DNA of 9,495 nucleotides from Desulfobacteraceae bacterium (GCA_030597505.1 JAUVRS010000075.1:1-9495), one strand, 5' to 3'. Positions 1 to 7,018 are shown, counted from the first letter of the stretch. The notes: generated by a model not told the origin, from the sequence alone. A program made the numbers and translations.

Positions 1-659
1 AGGGCAATATAAATGAGGATGTCCACGGTTCCGTCAACAAGATATCTAAGACATTCCGATTTATCCTCACCTCCCCGCCAAGGTCTGGGAATCCCTGTAT
101 AGGTGTAGCTTCCGCCCCATGTATTTTCAATTCGGCATCCATCAGGAAGACCGGCAAATGGTGTCGTCTTCCGCATGTCGCTACCGTCGCAGGCATCGTA
201 TATGTGGATATTGCGCGATTTCACACCGATCATATCAGTCAGCACATGACAAATCTTTGACATGACAGCACTGCGTGTGTGCTGACTGCCGATGTTGTTG
301 GTCTTGATGGCCACAACCGTTTCGGACCATGGCTTGCGGGGGGGGCGGACAAAAATTGTCGGCCAGGCTTTTTCAGGCAGTCCTGTTTCGGTAAGCGTGC
401 ATGCCAGCCTGTCAATATTTTCCCAGACCACTTTCTGGTTTACAAGTTCGTTCTGGCGTGACCAGGAAACTGAAGGTTCCACTGCCTTTGTCATTCCCGG
501 GTCGGTGATACCGACCACACGGAGATTGTCCACATTTGGGTGGATAACCGTTTTTTTTGCCCAGGCAGCATGTGCTCGCCTGATAAAGACAAAGGGAAAT
601 GCCGTGACGCCCGCGCCCGCGATTGCCATGTTTTTTACAAATCTTCTTCTTGAAATCAT
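1..659 (-). CDS. Tat-exported DUF362-like protein, C-terminus beyond the window
   Basis: The minus-strand frame stays open from the ATG at 659 to the left edge, giving 219 residues with no stop. Residues 3-9 (SRRRFVK) are a twin-arginine motif. A hydrophobic stretch follows at about 11-26, then an AHA signal-peptidase site near residues 29-31, so the protein is probably folded and cofactor-loaded in the cytoplasm and then exported. The segment around 114-155 (ETVVAIKTNN, later NIHIYDA) resembles the start of the DUF362 domain found in many Tat-exported proteins of anaerobes; the function of that family is unclear. The start at 659 is preferred over the ATG at 665 because the AGGAGG at 669-674 lies 9 bases from the former but only 3 from the latter. 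It lies 65 bases downstream of the acyl-CoA synthetase gene and may be cotranscribed with it. The Tat signal and frame are directly visible. The DUF362 assignment is by recall of family pattern and is moderate. Confidence 0.78.
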   Translation of the reverse strand, partial: MISRRRFVKNMAIAGAGVTAFPFVFIRRAHAAWAKKTVIHPNVDNLRVVGITDPGMTKAVEPSVSWSRQNELVNQKVVWENIDRLACTLTETGLPEKAWPTIFVRPPRKPWSETVVAIKTNNIGSQHTRSAVMSKICHVLTDMIGVKSRNIHIYDACDGSDMRKTTPFAGLPDGCRIENTWGGSYTYTGIPRPWRGGEDKSECLRYLVDGTVDILIYIA

Positions 660-724
660 CCGCATCAACCTCCTATTTCTTTTTAGACAAGCCCAAGAAT
701 TCGGAACCTGATTCTCGAAAATCG

Positions 725-2101
725 TTATTTTGTTGATTCCTTTATAACGCTTTTATATCTATCTCGCAATAAGGACAAGGCCCATGTGGCCCTCTCAATG
801 GTATGGTAGGCCATAATCTTCTTTTTGGTTTCAAATCTCCTGGCAGTGTCTCCTGTATTAGGACCGTAGGTCCACACCACCACGGGTTTTGGGGCCGGAA
901 AGTTATCCATCACCTCATTGAGCGCGTCTGAAACATCAAGAAATGAGAACTCCGGGAGAGGGGCCAACGCTATACATAAAACCCCATCAACATTCGGGTC
1001 ACTCAATACTGTCTTTAGTGCAACCGAATAGGCCTTCCGGGCTCCCTCGAGCATAACTGCAGGCCAGATATCCAGGGGGTTCCCAAGCGGCATCCAATCA
1101 GGAGAAAGTTTGGCCGTCTCATGAATGGTTTCAGGTAAAAGAGAGGCAAGTCTCAGACCATATCTTTCCACGCTATCGCTCCCCATAATACCCGCCCCAC
1201 CGCTATAGGTGATGACCCCAACTCGATTTCCTTTCATGACCGGAAGATACAGCAAGGTCTTTACTGCATCGGACATTTGCCCTCCCGTCTCCAGGACAGT
1301 AAGACCAATTTGTTTAAACGCAGCCTTATAAATCTTATAGTTCCCTGCCATGCTGCCGCTATGTGACAAAGCTGCCCTGGCACCTGTCTCGCTGCTGCCG
1401 GTCTTGTGAAAAATGATTGGCTTTTCTTTGACCACCTTCCTGGCCAGGGAATAAAATTCCTTTCCCTGGCTGAGACCTTCCATATGAATGGCGATGATCT
1501 TTATGTCAGGATCATTCCCAAAGTATTTTAATGCATCGTAAAACCCGATATCACATGAATTACCAAGATCGATGGCCTTCCCTATTTTCCCGGAAAATTC
1601 CCGGGGCGCCACAAAGTGGATGCCTGACTGGCATATCACCCCAACCGGCGCCTTTTCCTTTGTGAGGGGCATAAAAGAGGTGGTGAAATTATTGAAGTTG
1701 TTTATAACCCCAAGGGTATTTGGCCCAAGGATCCTGATCCCATTGTTTCTTGCCATCTCCGACATCTCCCGCTGCATTTCCTTGCCGCGGCTGTCTGCAT
1801 CGTTAAACCCCTGGTTGACAACAATGGCCGCTTTGATATTCGCTGCCACACACTCCTTGAGGATGTCGATCGTGGTTTGTCGAGGCGTGCTTATAATTGC
1901 CAAATCAATTTTCTTTTTTATTTCCCCTACGTCAGAATATGCTTTTTTCCCAAGGATCTTACCCGCACTGGGGTTGACAGGATAGATGTCGCCGGGAAAA
2001 CCAAACCTGATCATATTTTCCATAAGGTTAAAGGCGCTTGGACCACTATTTCTGGTGATACCGATAAGGGCCACACTCTCTGGTTCCATAAAGTTCTTCA
2101 T
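725..2101 (-). CDS. Acyl-CoA synthetase (ADP/NDP-forming), stand-alone alpha subunit
   Basis: This is a 458-residue protein of the ADP-forming acyl-CoA synthetase alpha type. The family interconverts an acyl-CoA, ADP and phosphate with the acid, CoA and ATP through a phosphohistidine. Residues 1 to about 130 are a CoA-binding Rossmann domain (SVALIGITRNSG near 9-20, GPNTLG at 126-131). A succinyl-CoA-synthetase-like domain spans about 150-290, with CQSG at 157-160, the LGN at 179-181, and AALSHSGSMAG at 243-253 carrying the expected phosphorylated His247. A third flavodoxin-like domain follows (ITYSGGAGIM at 297-306). The ATP-grasp beta part, fused in the roughly 700-residue versions, is absent and is not elsewhere in the window, so a separately encoded partner would be needed. 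The start is supported by AAGGAA at 2107-2112, five bases upstream; a second in-frame ATG four codons later is less well placed. The acyl substrate cannot be told from sequence. Confidence 0.88.
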   Translation of the reverse strand: MKNFMEPESVALIGITRNSGPSAFNLMENMIRFGFPGDIYPVNPSAGKILGKKAYSDVGEIKKKIDLAIISTPRQTTIDILKECVAANIKAAIVVNQGFNDADSRGKEMQREMSEMARNNGIRILGPNTLGVINNFNNFTTSFMPLTKEKAPVGVICQSGIHFVAPREFSGKIGKAIDLGNSCDIGFYDALKYFGNDPDIKIIAIHMEGLSQGKEFYSLARKVVKEKPIIFHKTGSSETGARAALSHSGSMAGNYKIYKAAFKQIGLTVLETGGQMSDAVKTLLYLPVMKGNRVGVITYSGGAGIMGSDSVERYGLRLASLLPETIHETAKLSPDWMPLGNPLDIWPAVMLEGARKAYSVALKTVLSDPNVDGVLCIALAPLPEFSFLDVSDALNEVMDNFPAPKPVVVWTYGPNTGDTARRFETKKKIMAYHTIERATWALSLLRDRYKSVIKESTK

Positions 2102-2117
2102 AAATATTCCTTATCAT

Positions 2118-2289
2118 CGTTCACGGTTCACAGTTTTTCAATGAACTATGCAACGATTGAAGCATTTTGGATATTGATTTCAACTCTTGAAATAATTCTT
2201 TCTCAGCTAAATTTTCAAAAAAGGACCCCATAATTCTCCTATAGCTTCTGCATTTTCAACCGTGAACCAATAACTGTAAACCGTGAACG
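2118..2289. repeat. 18-bp inverted repeat pair flanking a 136-bp segment
   Basis: The left arm at 2118-2135 (CGTTCACGGTTCACAGTT) and the reverse complement of 2272-2289 match at 17 of 18 positions, with 136 bases between. The right arm sits in a denser patch: AACCGTGAAC also occurs at about 2259-2268, and 2279-2292 is a near-perfect palindrome of its own (AACCGT, GA, ACGGTT). The pair occupies most of the 256-bp gap between the channel gene and the acyl-CoA synthetase gene. It could fold into a long-range stem in the transcript or mark a small non-coding mobile or dispersed repeat. No target-site duplication or transposase was seen. Confidence 0.7.
2121..2231 (-). CDS. Possible 36-residue small protein upstream of the acyl-CoA synthetase
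   Basis: A minus-strand ORF of 36 codons starts at the ATG at 2231 and ends with TGA at 2121-2123. An AGGAG lies just upstream with a four-base gap to the ATG. The product would be mainly one amphipathic helix (ENLAEKELFQELKSISKML around residues 6-24), with no cysteine motif and no membrane segment. Its stop lies 19 bases before the acyl-CoA synthetase ATG, so it could be a cotranscribed small protein or a leader ORF affecting translation of that gene. Its last codons and stop overlap one arm of an 18-bp inverted repeat, which argues for caution: the ORF may be a by-product of a repeat element. No family was recognised. Confidence 0.33.
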   Translation of the reverse strand: MGSFFENLAEKELFQELKSISKMLQSLHSSLKNCEP

Positions 2290-2357
2290 GTTCCCGAAGG
2301 TTCAAGAAAAAGATTTTCCGGACGAGAATATACTTTCTTTCCGCGTTACAGACATTT

Positions 2358-2373
2358 TCAGTCAGAGGACTGA
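2358..2373 (-). other. Small stem-loop over the channel stop codon
   Basis: TCAGTC at 2358-2363 and GACTGA at 2368-2373 form a perfect 6-bp stem with a 4-base loop, and the TGA stop of the channel gene is the 3' end of the stem in the transcript. Only AAAA, not a U-tract, follows in the RNA, so it does not look like a standard Rho-independent terminator. It may only stabilise the 3' end, or it may be chance. Confidence 0.3.
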
Positions 2374-3026
2374 GATATGTGAATGCCAACCAACCTGGCA
2401 ATGAGGATGGCAATATAGAGCTGCCCCATGATGGCCTCCAGGGCCGATAGGGAACGGGCAGGTGCACTCAAGGGTATTATATCTCCATAACCCAATGTGG
2501 TCAGGGTCACAAAACTGTAATAGATAAAATCGGCCAAATGATTGGCAGTCGCCTGTTCAATCAGAAATGACCCCGGGCTAAAGTTTTCCAAAACGGAATA
2601 GACAAATCCCCACATCAACCCGATCAGAAAATAGACACAAACGCTGCCCATGATCATATCGGCGGTAATTTCTTTCTTCCTGAACAGATGGGTCAGAATG
2701 ACAACCGCGGTGTAGCCAAGAAAGATGGCGCCAAAAATGTCTCCCGTCAGTGGAAAGGAGGGAATTATTGTAAAATGGTTGGACCAATGCAGCAGAAATG
2801 TTGGAATGGCTAAAAGCAGGGCAACGATTACGAAACTTCCTTTTTCACTCACGGCGTAAATACCGGACAAAAGAATTGCGGAGAGGAAGATATCCATAAG
2901 AATATTGATTCCCACAAATCCTTCGAGGAAGGGGTTTACCACAAACATAAACATCATGGAGATAAGGAGAAAAAGGAATCTTGCAATGCGAATCTTGGTG
3001 AAAGGGATATGGAATTCTTTGGCCAT
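2358..3026 (-). CDS. Potassium channel family protein with six predicted membrane helices
   Basis: This 222-residue protein ends in a classical potassium-channel pore module. A helix at about 123-144 is followed by a pore loop with the selectivity filter TLGYGD at 177-182 (context FVTLTTLGYGDIIP) and a final helix at about 195-215. Four further hydrophobic segments precede it, at roughly 14-32, 40-57, 64-80 and 93-113, giving a six-helix layout. No regular arginine-every-third-residue S4 helix is visible, so voltage gating is not supported, and the C-terminal tail is too short for an RCK/TrkA regulatory domain. It should allow K+ movement across the inner membrane, perhaps to release ions under osmotic or membrane stress; that role is inference. 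AGGAG at 3036-3040 lies 9 bases from the ATG. A 12-bp palindrome fills the space between ribosome-binding site and start. The stop codon lies inside a small stem-loop (2358-2373). It is divergent from the SPFH gene. Confidence 0.9.
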   Translation of the reverse strand: MAKEFHIPFTKIRIARFLFLLISMMFMFVVNPFLEGFVGINILMDIFLSAILLSGIYAVSEKGSFVIVALLLAIPTFLLHWSNHFTIIPSFPLTGDIFGAIFLGYTAVVILTHLFRKKEITADMIMGSVCVYFLIGLMWGFVYSVLENFSPGSFLIEQATANHLADFIYYSFVTLTTLGYGDIIPLSAPARSLSALEAIMGQLYIAILIARLVGIHISQSSD

Positions 3027-3038
3027 GAGAATATTCTC
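3027..3038. promoter_or_regulatory. Perfect 12-bp palindrome at the ribosome-binding site of the channel gene
   Basis: GAGAATATTCTC is its own reverse complement. It lies directly against the channel ATG (3024-3026) and overlaps part of its AGGAG (3036-3040). A repressor bound here would be downstream of the promoter, and in RNA a two-molecule or tight hairpin pairing could mask the ribosome-binding site. The symmetry is directly visible; any regulatory role is inference. Confidence 0.35.
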
Positions 3039-3323
3039 CTCAAATCTATCAAGGACCGAAGATACGCGCTCACTGCTCAGGGGTCTCTGTCAGACGTCAG
3101 CTGATCTCTTTTTTTATAAAGCTTTTTAATAAAGTAAGGGAAGAGACAGGGCAAATCAGAGACTTCCAACAGATGTTAGCACAATTTGACCGGGACTTGA
3201 AGGTGGAATGGAAAAATGGTAAATTGGCATCTTACAAAAATTGCTCCTCCGCGAAATGACTCCTTTGTGAAATGATTCCTCGGGGTGGAGTGGAAAATTT
3301 GGCCGTTTGGTCAGGAGGTGAGA
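3039..3323. other. Divergent intergenic region between the channel and SPFH genes
   Basis: The gap between the two divergent genes is 297 bp, counting the palindrome at 3027-3038. It must hold both promoters, but no convincing -35/-10 pair was found on either strand. There is an AT-rich patch at about 3109-3135 with several TATAAA/TTTAAT-like hexamers. A pair of 16-bp direct repeats lies at 3244-3275. GGTGGAATGGAAAA at 3202-3215 recurs with one change at 3284-3297. A 28-codon plus-strand frame from the ATG at 3173 has no usable ribosome-binding site and was not called as a gene. Confidence 0.5.
3244..3275. repeat. Two tandem 16-bp repeats upstream of the SPFH gene
   Basis: The units at 3244-3259 (CTCCTCCGCGAAATGA) and 3260-3275 (CTCCTTTGTGAAATGA) agree at 13 of 16 positions, and a third partial start (TTCCTC) follows at 3276. 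The array ends 48 bases before the SPFH start codon. Tandem sites with a 16-bp period could be binding sites for a regulator, though this spacing is not an exact two helical turns. Function is not shown. Confidence 0.45.
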
Positions 3324-4466
3324 ATGGGCACAAATAATATCGTTTTTCTGGAAGTTATAGAATGGTTTGACGAGACGGGCCGGGAACTGGTCCACAGGAT
3401 TCCGGAAGAGGGTTCCGGTGAGGTCAAATTGGGTGCCCAGCTTATTGTACGAGAAAGCCAGGCGGCAGTATTTTTTTATAAAGGCCGGGCCTGTGAGGCC
3501 TTTGGGCCAGGCCGTCATACCCTTACAACGGCCAATGTCCCGGTGCTGACAAAACTTTTGGCCATCCCTTGGGGGATGACGAGCCCCCTTCGTGCCGAGA
3601 CCTACATGGTCAACATGAAGGTTTTTCCCAACCTCAAATGGGGTACCCGGGACCCTGTGGCATTTAAGGATTCAGAACTGGGTCTAATACGGCTTCGGGC
3701 CCACGGGGTATTTAATATCCAGGTGTTTCAGCCCCTGCTGTTTATCAACACCCTTGTGGGCACCATGGGCAGATTCACCACAGAAGAGATTGAGGAGTAT
3801 CTTAAACGCGTTATTGTATCACGGTTCAATGACTATCTGGGCGAAAATCTGGATAGCGTCCTAAATCTCCCCGGGAAATATGAAGAACTCGCCACGGGTC
3901 TTAAAGAACGTCTTGAGAAAGATTTTTCTCGTTTTGGTCTGGCCTTGTCCCAGCTTTTTATCACCTCCATCACCCCCCCGCCGGAGGTGCAGCAGGCCAT
4001 CGATGACAAAGGGCGTTTAAACATCATCCAAGACCTGGACCGGCTGGTCAAGATGAAAGCGGCCATGGCCATGGAAAAGGCCGCAGAGTCCCAAGGGGAA
4101 GCAGGGTCAGGTATGGGCATGGGTTTGGGTCTTATGATGCCGGCCATGTTTGCAGAGGCCTTTAAGCCACAACCGGGAGCCACGGCCAGTCGCTCGCCCC
4201 AAGAGCGGCCTCAACAGGTCAAATGCCCCGACTGTGGACATCCGATAGCGAAAGAGGCCAGGTTTTGCCCCCTTTGCGGACATCAGCAATTGGTTTTTGA
4301 TCAATGCATCGATTGTGGAAAGAACCTGCCGCCAAACGCCAGGTTCTGCCCAAAGTGCGGTCGTCGGGCCGAGGGAAAACCGGTCCCAAAGGTCTGTGCG
4401 AACTGTAAGACGGAAAATCTTCCCGATTCTGTATTTTGCAACCAATGCGGGGAAAGACTGGGCTGA
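3324..4466 (+). CDS. SPFH-domain protein with three C-terminal zinc ribbons (YdjI-like)
   Basis: This 380-residue protein begins with the conserved opening of the YdjI-like SPFH family, often annotated as 'virion core protein' (VIEWFDETGRELVHRIP near 11-27, GAQLIVRESQAAVFFYKG at 37-54, FGPGRHTLTT at 60-69). The SPFH/band-7 region runs to about 225. A Gly/Met-rich linker follows at about 260-280. Three C-x2-C...C-x2-C zinc ribbons come next: Cys301/304/315/318, Cys328/331/342/345 and Cys358/361/372/375. There is no transmembrane helix, so it probably associates peripherally with the inner membrane. In Bacillus subtilis, YdjI works with YdjG, YdjH and PspA in membrane stress; a comparable role here is inference. 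The ATG at 3324 is preferred because AGGAGG at 3313-3318 is five bases upstream. An in-frame GTG at 3285 would add 13 residues but lacks such a site. The next gene begins one base after the stop, implying translational coupling. Confidence 0.88.
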   Translation: MGTNNIVFLEVIEWFDETGRELVHRIPEEGSGEVKLGAQLIVRESQAAVFFYKGRACEAFGPGRHTLTTANVPVLTKLLAIPWGMTSPLRAETYMVNMKVFPNLKWGTRDPVAFKDSELGLIRLRAHGVFNIQVFQPLLFINTLVGTMGRFTTEEIEEYLKRVIVSRFNDYLGENLDSVLNLPGKYEELATGLKERLEKDFSRFGLALSQLFITSITPPPEVQQAIDDKGRLNIIQDLDRLVKMKAAMAMEKAAESQGEAGSGMGMGLGLMMPAMFAEAFKPQPGATASRSPQERPQQVKCPDCGHPIAKEARFCPLCGHQQLVFDQCIDCGKNLPPNARFCPKCGRRAEGKPVPKVCANCKTENLPDSVFCNQCGERLG

Positions 4467-4467
4467 C

Positions 4468-5694
4468 GTGGGCTTTACAGCAGAGCAAGAATGCCCCCAA
4501 TGCGGTGCGCCCATCGTGCTGGAAGAAACCGACCATTTACTCCTCTGCCCCTATTGTAATGTAAATAGTTTTCTTTCCGCTCCCGATTATTTCCGATTTG
4601 TCCTGCCGCACAAGGTTTTAAACAAGGATTTGATCTATGTCCCGTATCTCCGCTTCAGGGGGTGCGTCTATTTCTGCAGCGAACGGGGGACCGGTCATCG
4701 GATCGTGGACATTACCCGACTGGGAGTCCCATTCAAGAAATTTCCCATTTCTCTCGGGCTTCGGCCACAGGCCGTCAAAATGAGATTTGTCGCGCCGGAT
4801 ACCGAGGACACCTTTCTGAAATGCCTTCTCACCAAAACCGAATTGCTAAACAGGGCTGCAAAGCATTCATCGGTTTCCGCCAAAGGGAAGATATTCCACA
4901 GAGCATTTATCGGCGAGGCATTGAGCCTTATCTTTCTCCCTCTGTATGTGGAGAGGGGGACGGTTTTTGACGCCATAACCAACAAAGCCATTGCAAAACT
5001 CCCAAAGGATGACGAGATTTTTTCCAGGCTGAGCCAGGATCATCGATCGTGGAAACTTACTCTCCTTGCAACCGTGTGCCCTCAGTGCGGCTGGAATCTG
5101 GAAGGTGAACGGGACAGTGTGGTGCTGACGTGTGGAAACTGTCAGACTGCATGGGAAGCCTCCAGGGGGAGGTTTGTCCGGGTGGATTTGGCGATGATGT
5201 CTGCCCAAGAAACGGATGTCGTTTATCTCCCTTTCTGGAAAATGTCTGCAAAGGCCACGGGGGTGGAAATTGATTCATACGCGGATTTTATCCGCCTAAC
5301 CAACCAGCCGAGAGCCATCCAGGAACAGTGGGAAAAGCAGAAAATGAGCTTTTGGAGCCCTGCTTTCAAGATTCGACCAACGTTGTTTTTGTCTCTTTTG
5401 CGACAGATGAACATTTCTCAGCTACAGCCCGAGTTAGAAGAGGGAATTCCCAAAAAGAAAACGTATCCTGTAACCCTCCCCCTGAGCGAGGCGGCCCAGA
5501 CCCTAAAACTGGCCATTGCGGGATCCACCATGAACAAAAAAAATGTCTTTCCACTTTTGCCGCAAATAAACATCCGAACAACCGGGGCTACACTTGTTTA
5601 TCTCCCATTTTCCAAAACGGGTCATGAAATGGTTCAGAAGGATATGCGGGTCAGTATATTTAGAAAAACGTTGGAGTTTGGTCGGTATTTGTGA
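4468..5694 (+). CDS. Double zinc-ribbon protein coupled to the SPFH gene, internally duplicated
   Basis: This is a 408-residue protein read from the GTG at 4468, one base after the SPFH stop (TGA C GTG). No strong ribosome-binding site is seen, which fits translational coupling, and this start places the first zinc ribbon at the N-terminus. Zinc ribbon 1 is Cys9/12/27/30 and ribbon 2 is Cys204/207/222/225. A pattern of an aromatic or bulky residue followed by hydrophobic-Pro-hydrophobic occurs four times: YVPY at 57, FLPL at 156, YLPF at 253 and YLPF at 378. Each half therefore has the order ribbon, motif, motif, with Cys9 to Cys204 195 residues apart and Tyr57 to Tyr253 196 apart. No membrane helix is apparent. 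YdjG-type zinc-ribbon partners of SPFH proteins have a similar ribbon followed by a YxPF-like motif, as I recall, but this protein is not a clear YdjG. Biochemical function is unknown; a scaffold or adaptor binding the SPFH protein is the best guess. No clear terminator follows. Confidence 0.8.
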   Translation: MGFTAEQECPQCGAPIVLEETDHLLLCPYCNVNSFLSAPDYFRFVLPHKVLNKDLIYVPYLRFRGCVYFCSERGTGHRIVDITRLGVPFKKFPISLGLRPQAVKMRFVAPDTEDTFLKCLLTKTELLNRAAKHSSVSAKGKIFHRAFIGEALSLIFLPLYVERGTVFDAITNKAIAKLPKDDEIFSRLSQDHRSWKLTLLATVCPQCGWNLEGERDSVVLTCGNCQTAWEASRGRFVRVDLAMMSAQETDVVYLPFWKMSAKATGVEIDSYADFIRLTNQPRAIQEQWEKQKMSFWSPAFKIRPTLFLSLLRQMNISQLQPELEEGIPKKKTYPVTLPLSEAAQTLKLAIAGSTMNKKNVFPLLPQINIRTTGATLVYLPFSKTGHEMVQKDMRVSIFRKTLEFGRYL

Positions 5695-5794
5695 TCCTTG
5701 AAGTCACGGATGAAAATCTATAGAGGGGCATTGCTCCAATCGTTGAATGGAAAAGGAATTCTTAACCGTAAATGGGCCAGGGGCGGATTGAGGA

Positions 5795-7018
5795 GTGGGA
5801 CAACAGGTGAAATTTGATTGGTGGCTTACGGGTATTTGCCTTGCCAGGGTGTTCAGCCAGACCGTAACCATGACATATGCGGCGGTCGTTCCCCTGCTTC
5901 AACAGGAATGGGGGATGTCGGCCGTGGCAGCAGGCGGGATTGCCGCCGCATTTCAGATCGGATACGCCATATCATTATTTGTATTTTCCAACTTGGCAGA
6001 CAGAATAGGCGCCAAACCCGTATACCTTGGATCAATCTTTGCGACGGCATTCTCTTCCATAGGATTTGCTTTTCTGGCACGCGATTATCTCTCCGCTATG
6101 ATTCTCTATGGGCTCGTGGGTATTTCCCTTGGGGGTACCTACACGACCGGGCTCATGATTATTGCCCAACAGTATCCGGTCATTCGAAGAGGAATGGCAT
6201 CGGGATTTTTTGTTGCGAGCAGTTCAATGGGCTATATGCTGTCGCTTGCACTGAGCGGGATAACAATACCCATCGGGGGATACAAACTCTCTTTTCTGGT
6301 GACCTGTCTGGGATCGGTCCTTGGGGCGATCTTTGGATGGGTTACGCTAAGAAAAACAGAGGTCCCGGTGGTGAAACGCCAAGCGCAGGAAAAATTCAGA
6401 AAAGAGATAGTGGAAAACAGACCCGCAAGGCTCTTGATTGGTGCCTATACATTTCACAGTTGGGAACTTCTCGGAATGTGGGCGTGGTCTCCGGCCTTTA
6501 TTTCGAGCTGTTTGATCCTGGGAGGGACACACGGGCCCAGCGCCGCAGCTTACGGCGCATATATGACGGCCGCATTTCATTTGGCGGGTCTCCTGGCTTC
6601 ATTTACCATGGGGTCATTATCCGACCGCCTTGGGCGTGCCCATGTTATCATAGTGCTTTCGGGTATAAGCACGCTGTGTTCGTTCTTGTTCGGATGGACT
6701 ATTGGATGGCCCTTTGTTCTGGTCATCGGAATAGGTCTTGCCTACGCATTCTCCACGCTTGGGGACTCGCCCGTTTTGTCGGCTGGCTTGACCGAGGTGG
6801 TCACCCCTTCATACCTTGGCGCTGCATTTGGTATCCGGTCCCTGCTCGGATTTGGGGCAGGTGCGGTTTCTCCCTTAATTTTCGGGATGGTTTTGGATTG
6901 GACAAATCCGTTCGGGTCAAACCAGGGATATTACGTGTCATGGGGGTGGGCCTTTACCACTTTGGGGGTGGGTGGCCTCGGGGCGGTTTGGGCGGCGTAC
7001 AGATTGCGAAGGGAATAG
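5795..7018 (+). CDS. MFS transporter, 12-helix, probably for an organic or aromatic acid
   Basis: This 407-residue major facilitator protein has twelve predicted membrane helices in two halves separated by a charged loop at about 185-212. The family loop motif is present twice, as expected: NLADRIGAKP at 66-75 after helix 2 and GSLSDRLGRAH at 273-283 after helix 8. It probably acts as a proton-coupled importer at the inner membrane. Substrate cannot be read from the sequence; aromatic acid uptake is inferred only because molybdenum hydroxylase genes follow 188 bp downstream. The start is uncertain. GTG at 5795 has only GGGGCGG (5780-5786) before it, while GTG at 5807 has AGGAG at 5791-5795 eleven bases upstream; the longer form is given. 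The 100-bp gap before the gene shows only a weak promoter candidate (TTGAAG at 5698, TATAGA at 5719). Confidence 0.85.
   Translation: MGQQVKFDWWLTGICLARVFSQTVTMTYAAVVPLLQQEWGMSAVAAGGIAAAFQIGYAISLFVFSNLADRIGAKPVYLGSIFATAFSSIGFAFLARDYLSAMILYGLVGISLGGTYTTGLMIIAQQYPVIRRGMASGFFVASSSMGYMLSLALSGITIPIGGYKLSFLVTCLGSVLGAIFGWVTLRKTEVPVVKRQAQEKFRKEIVENRPARLLIGAYTFHSWELLGMWAWSPAFISSCLILGGTHGPSAAAYGAYMTAAFHLAGLLASFTMGSLSDRLGRAHVIIVLSGISTLCSFLFGWTIGWPFVLVIGIGLAYAFSTLGDSPVLSAGLTEVVTPSYLGAAFGIRSLLGFGAGAVSPLIFGMVLDWTNPFGSNQGYYVSWGWAFTTLGVGGLGAVWAAYRLRRE

Noticed and set aside
279..711. Two overlapping plus-strand frames in the first 700 bases
   Set aside because: They lie opposite the Tat-signal gene, which has a proper ribosome-binding site, a complete signal peptide and domain-like sequence; the plus-strand translations show none of these.
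675..724. AGAAT/ATTCT pairing between the synthetase and DUF362-like genes as a terminator
   Set aside because: The stem is only five pairs with a ten-base loop, and no T-tract follows directly, so termination is not supported.
3173..3259. A 28-codon plus-strand frame in the divergent region
   Set aside because: There is no ribosome-binding site and no recognisable composition or motif, and it runs into the 16-bp tandem repeats.
4297..4467. Upstream extension of the double zinc-ribbon protein to an ATG at 4297
   Set aside because: The added 57 residues lie entirely over the zinc-ribbon coding part of the SPFH gene in another frame and look like shadow translation; the GTG at 4468 right after the stop is more natural.
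4440..4500. A frameshift that split one SPFH/zinc-ribbon protein into two
   Set aside because: The SPFH protein ends cleanly after a complete third zinc ribbon, and the second protein starts with its own complete ribbon; one-base spacing fits ordinary coupling.
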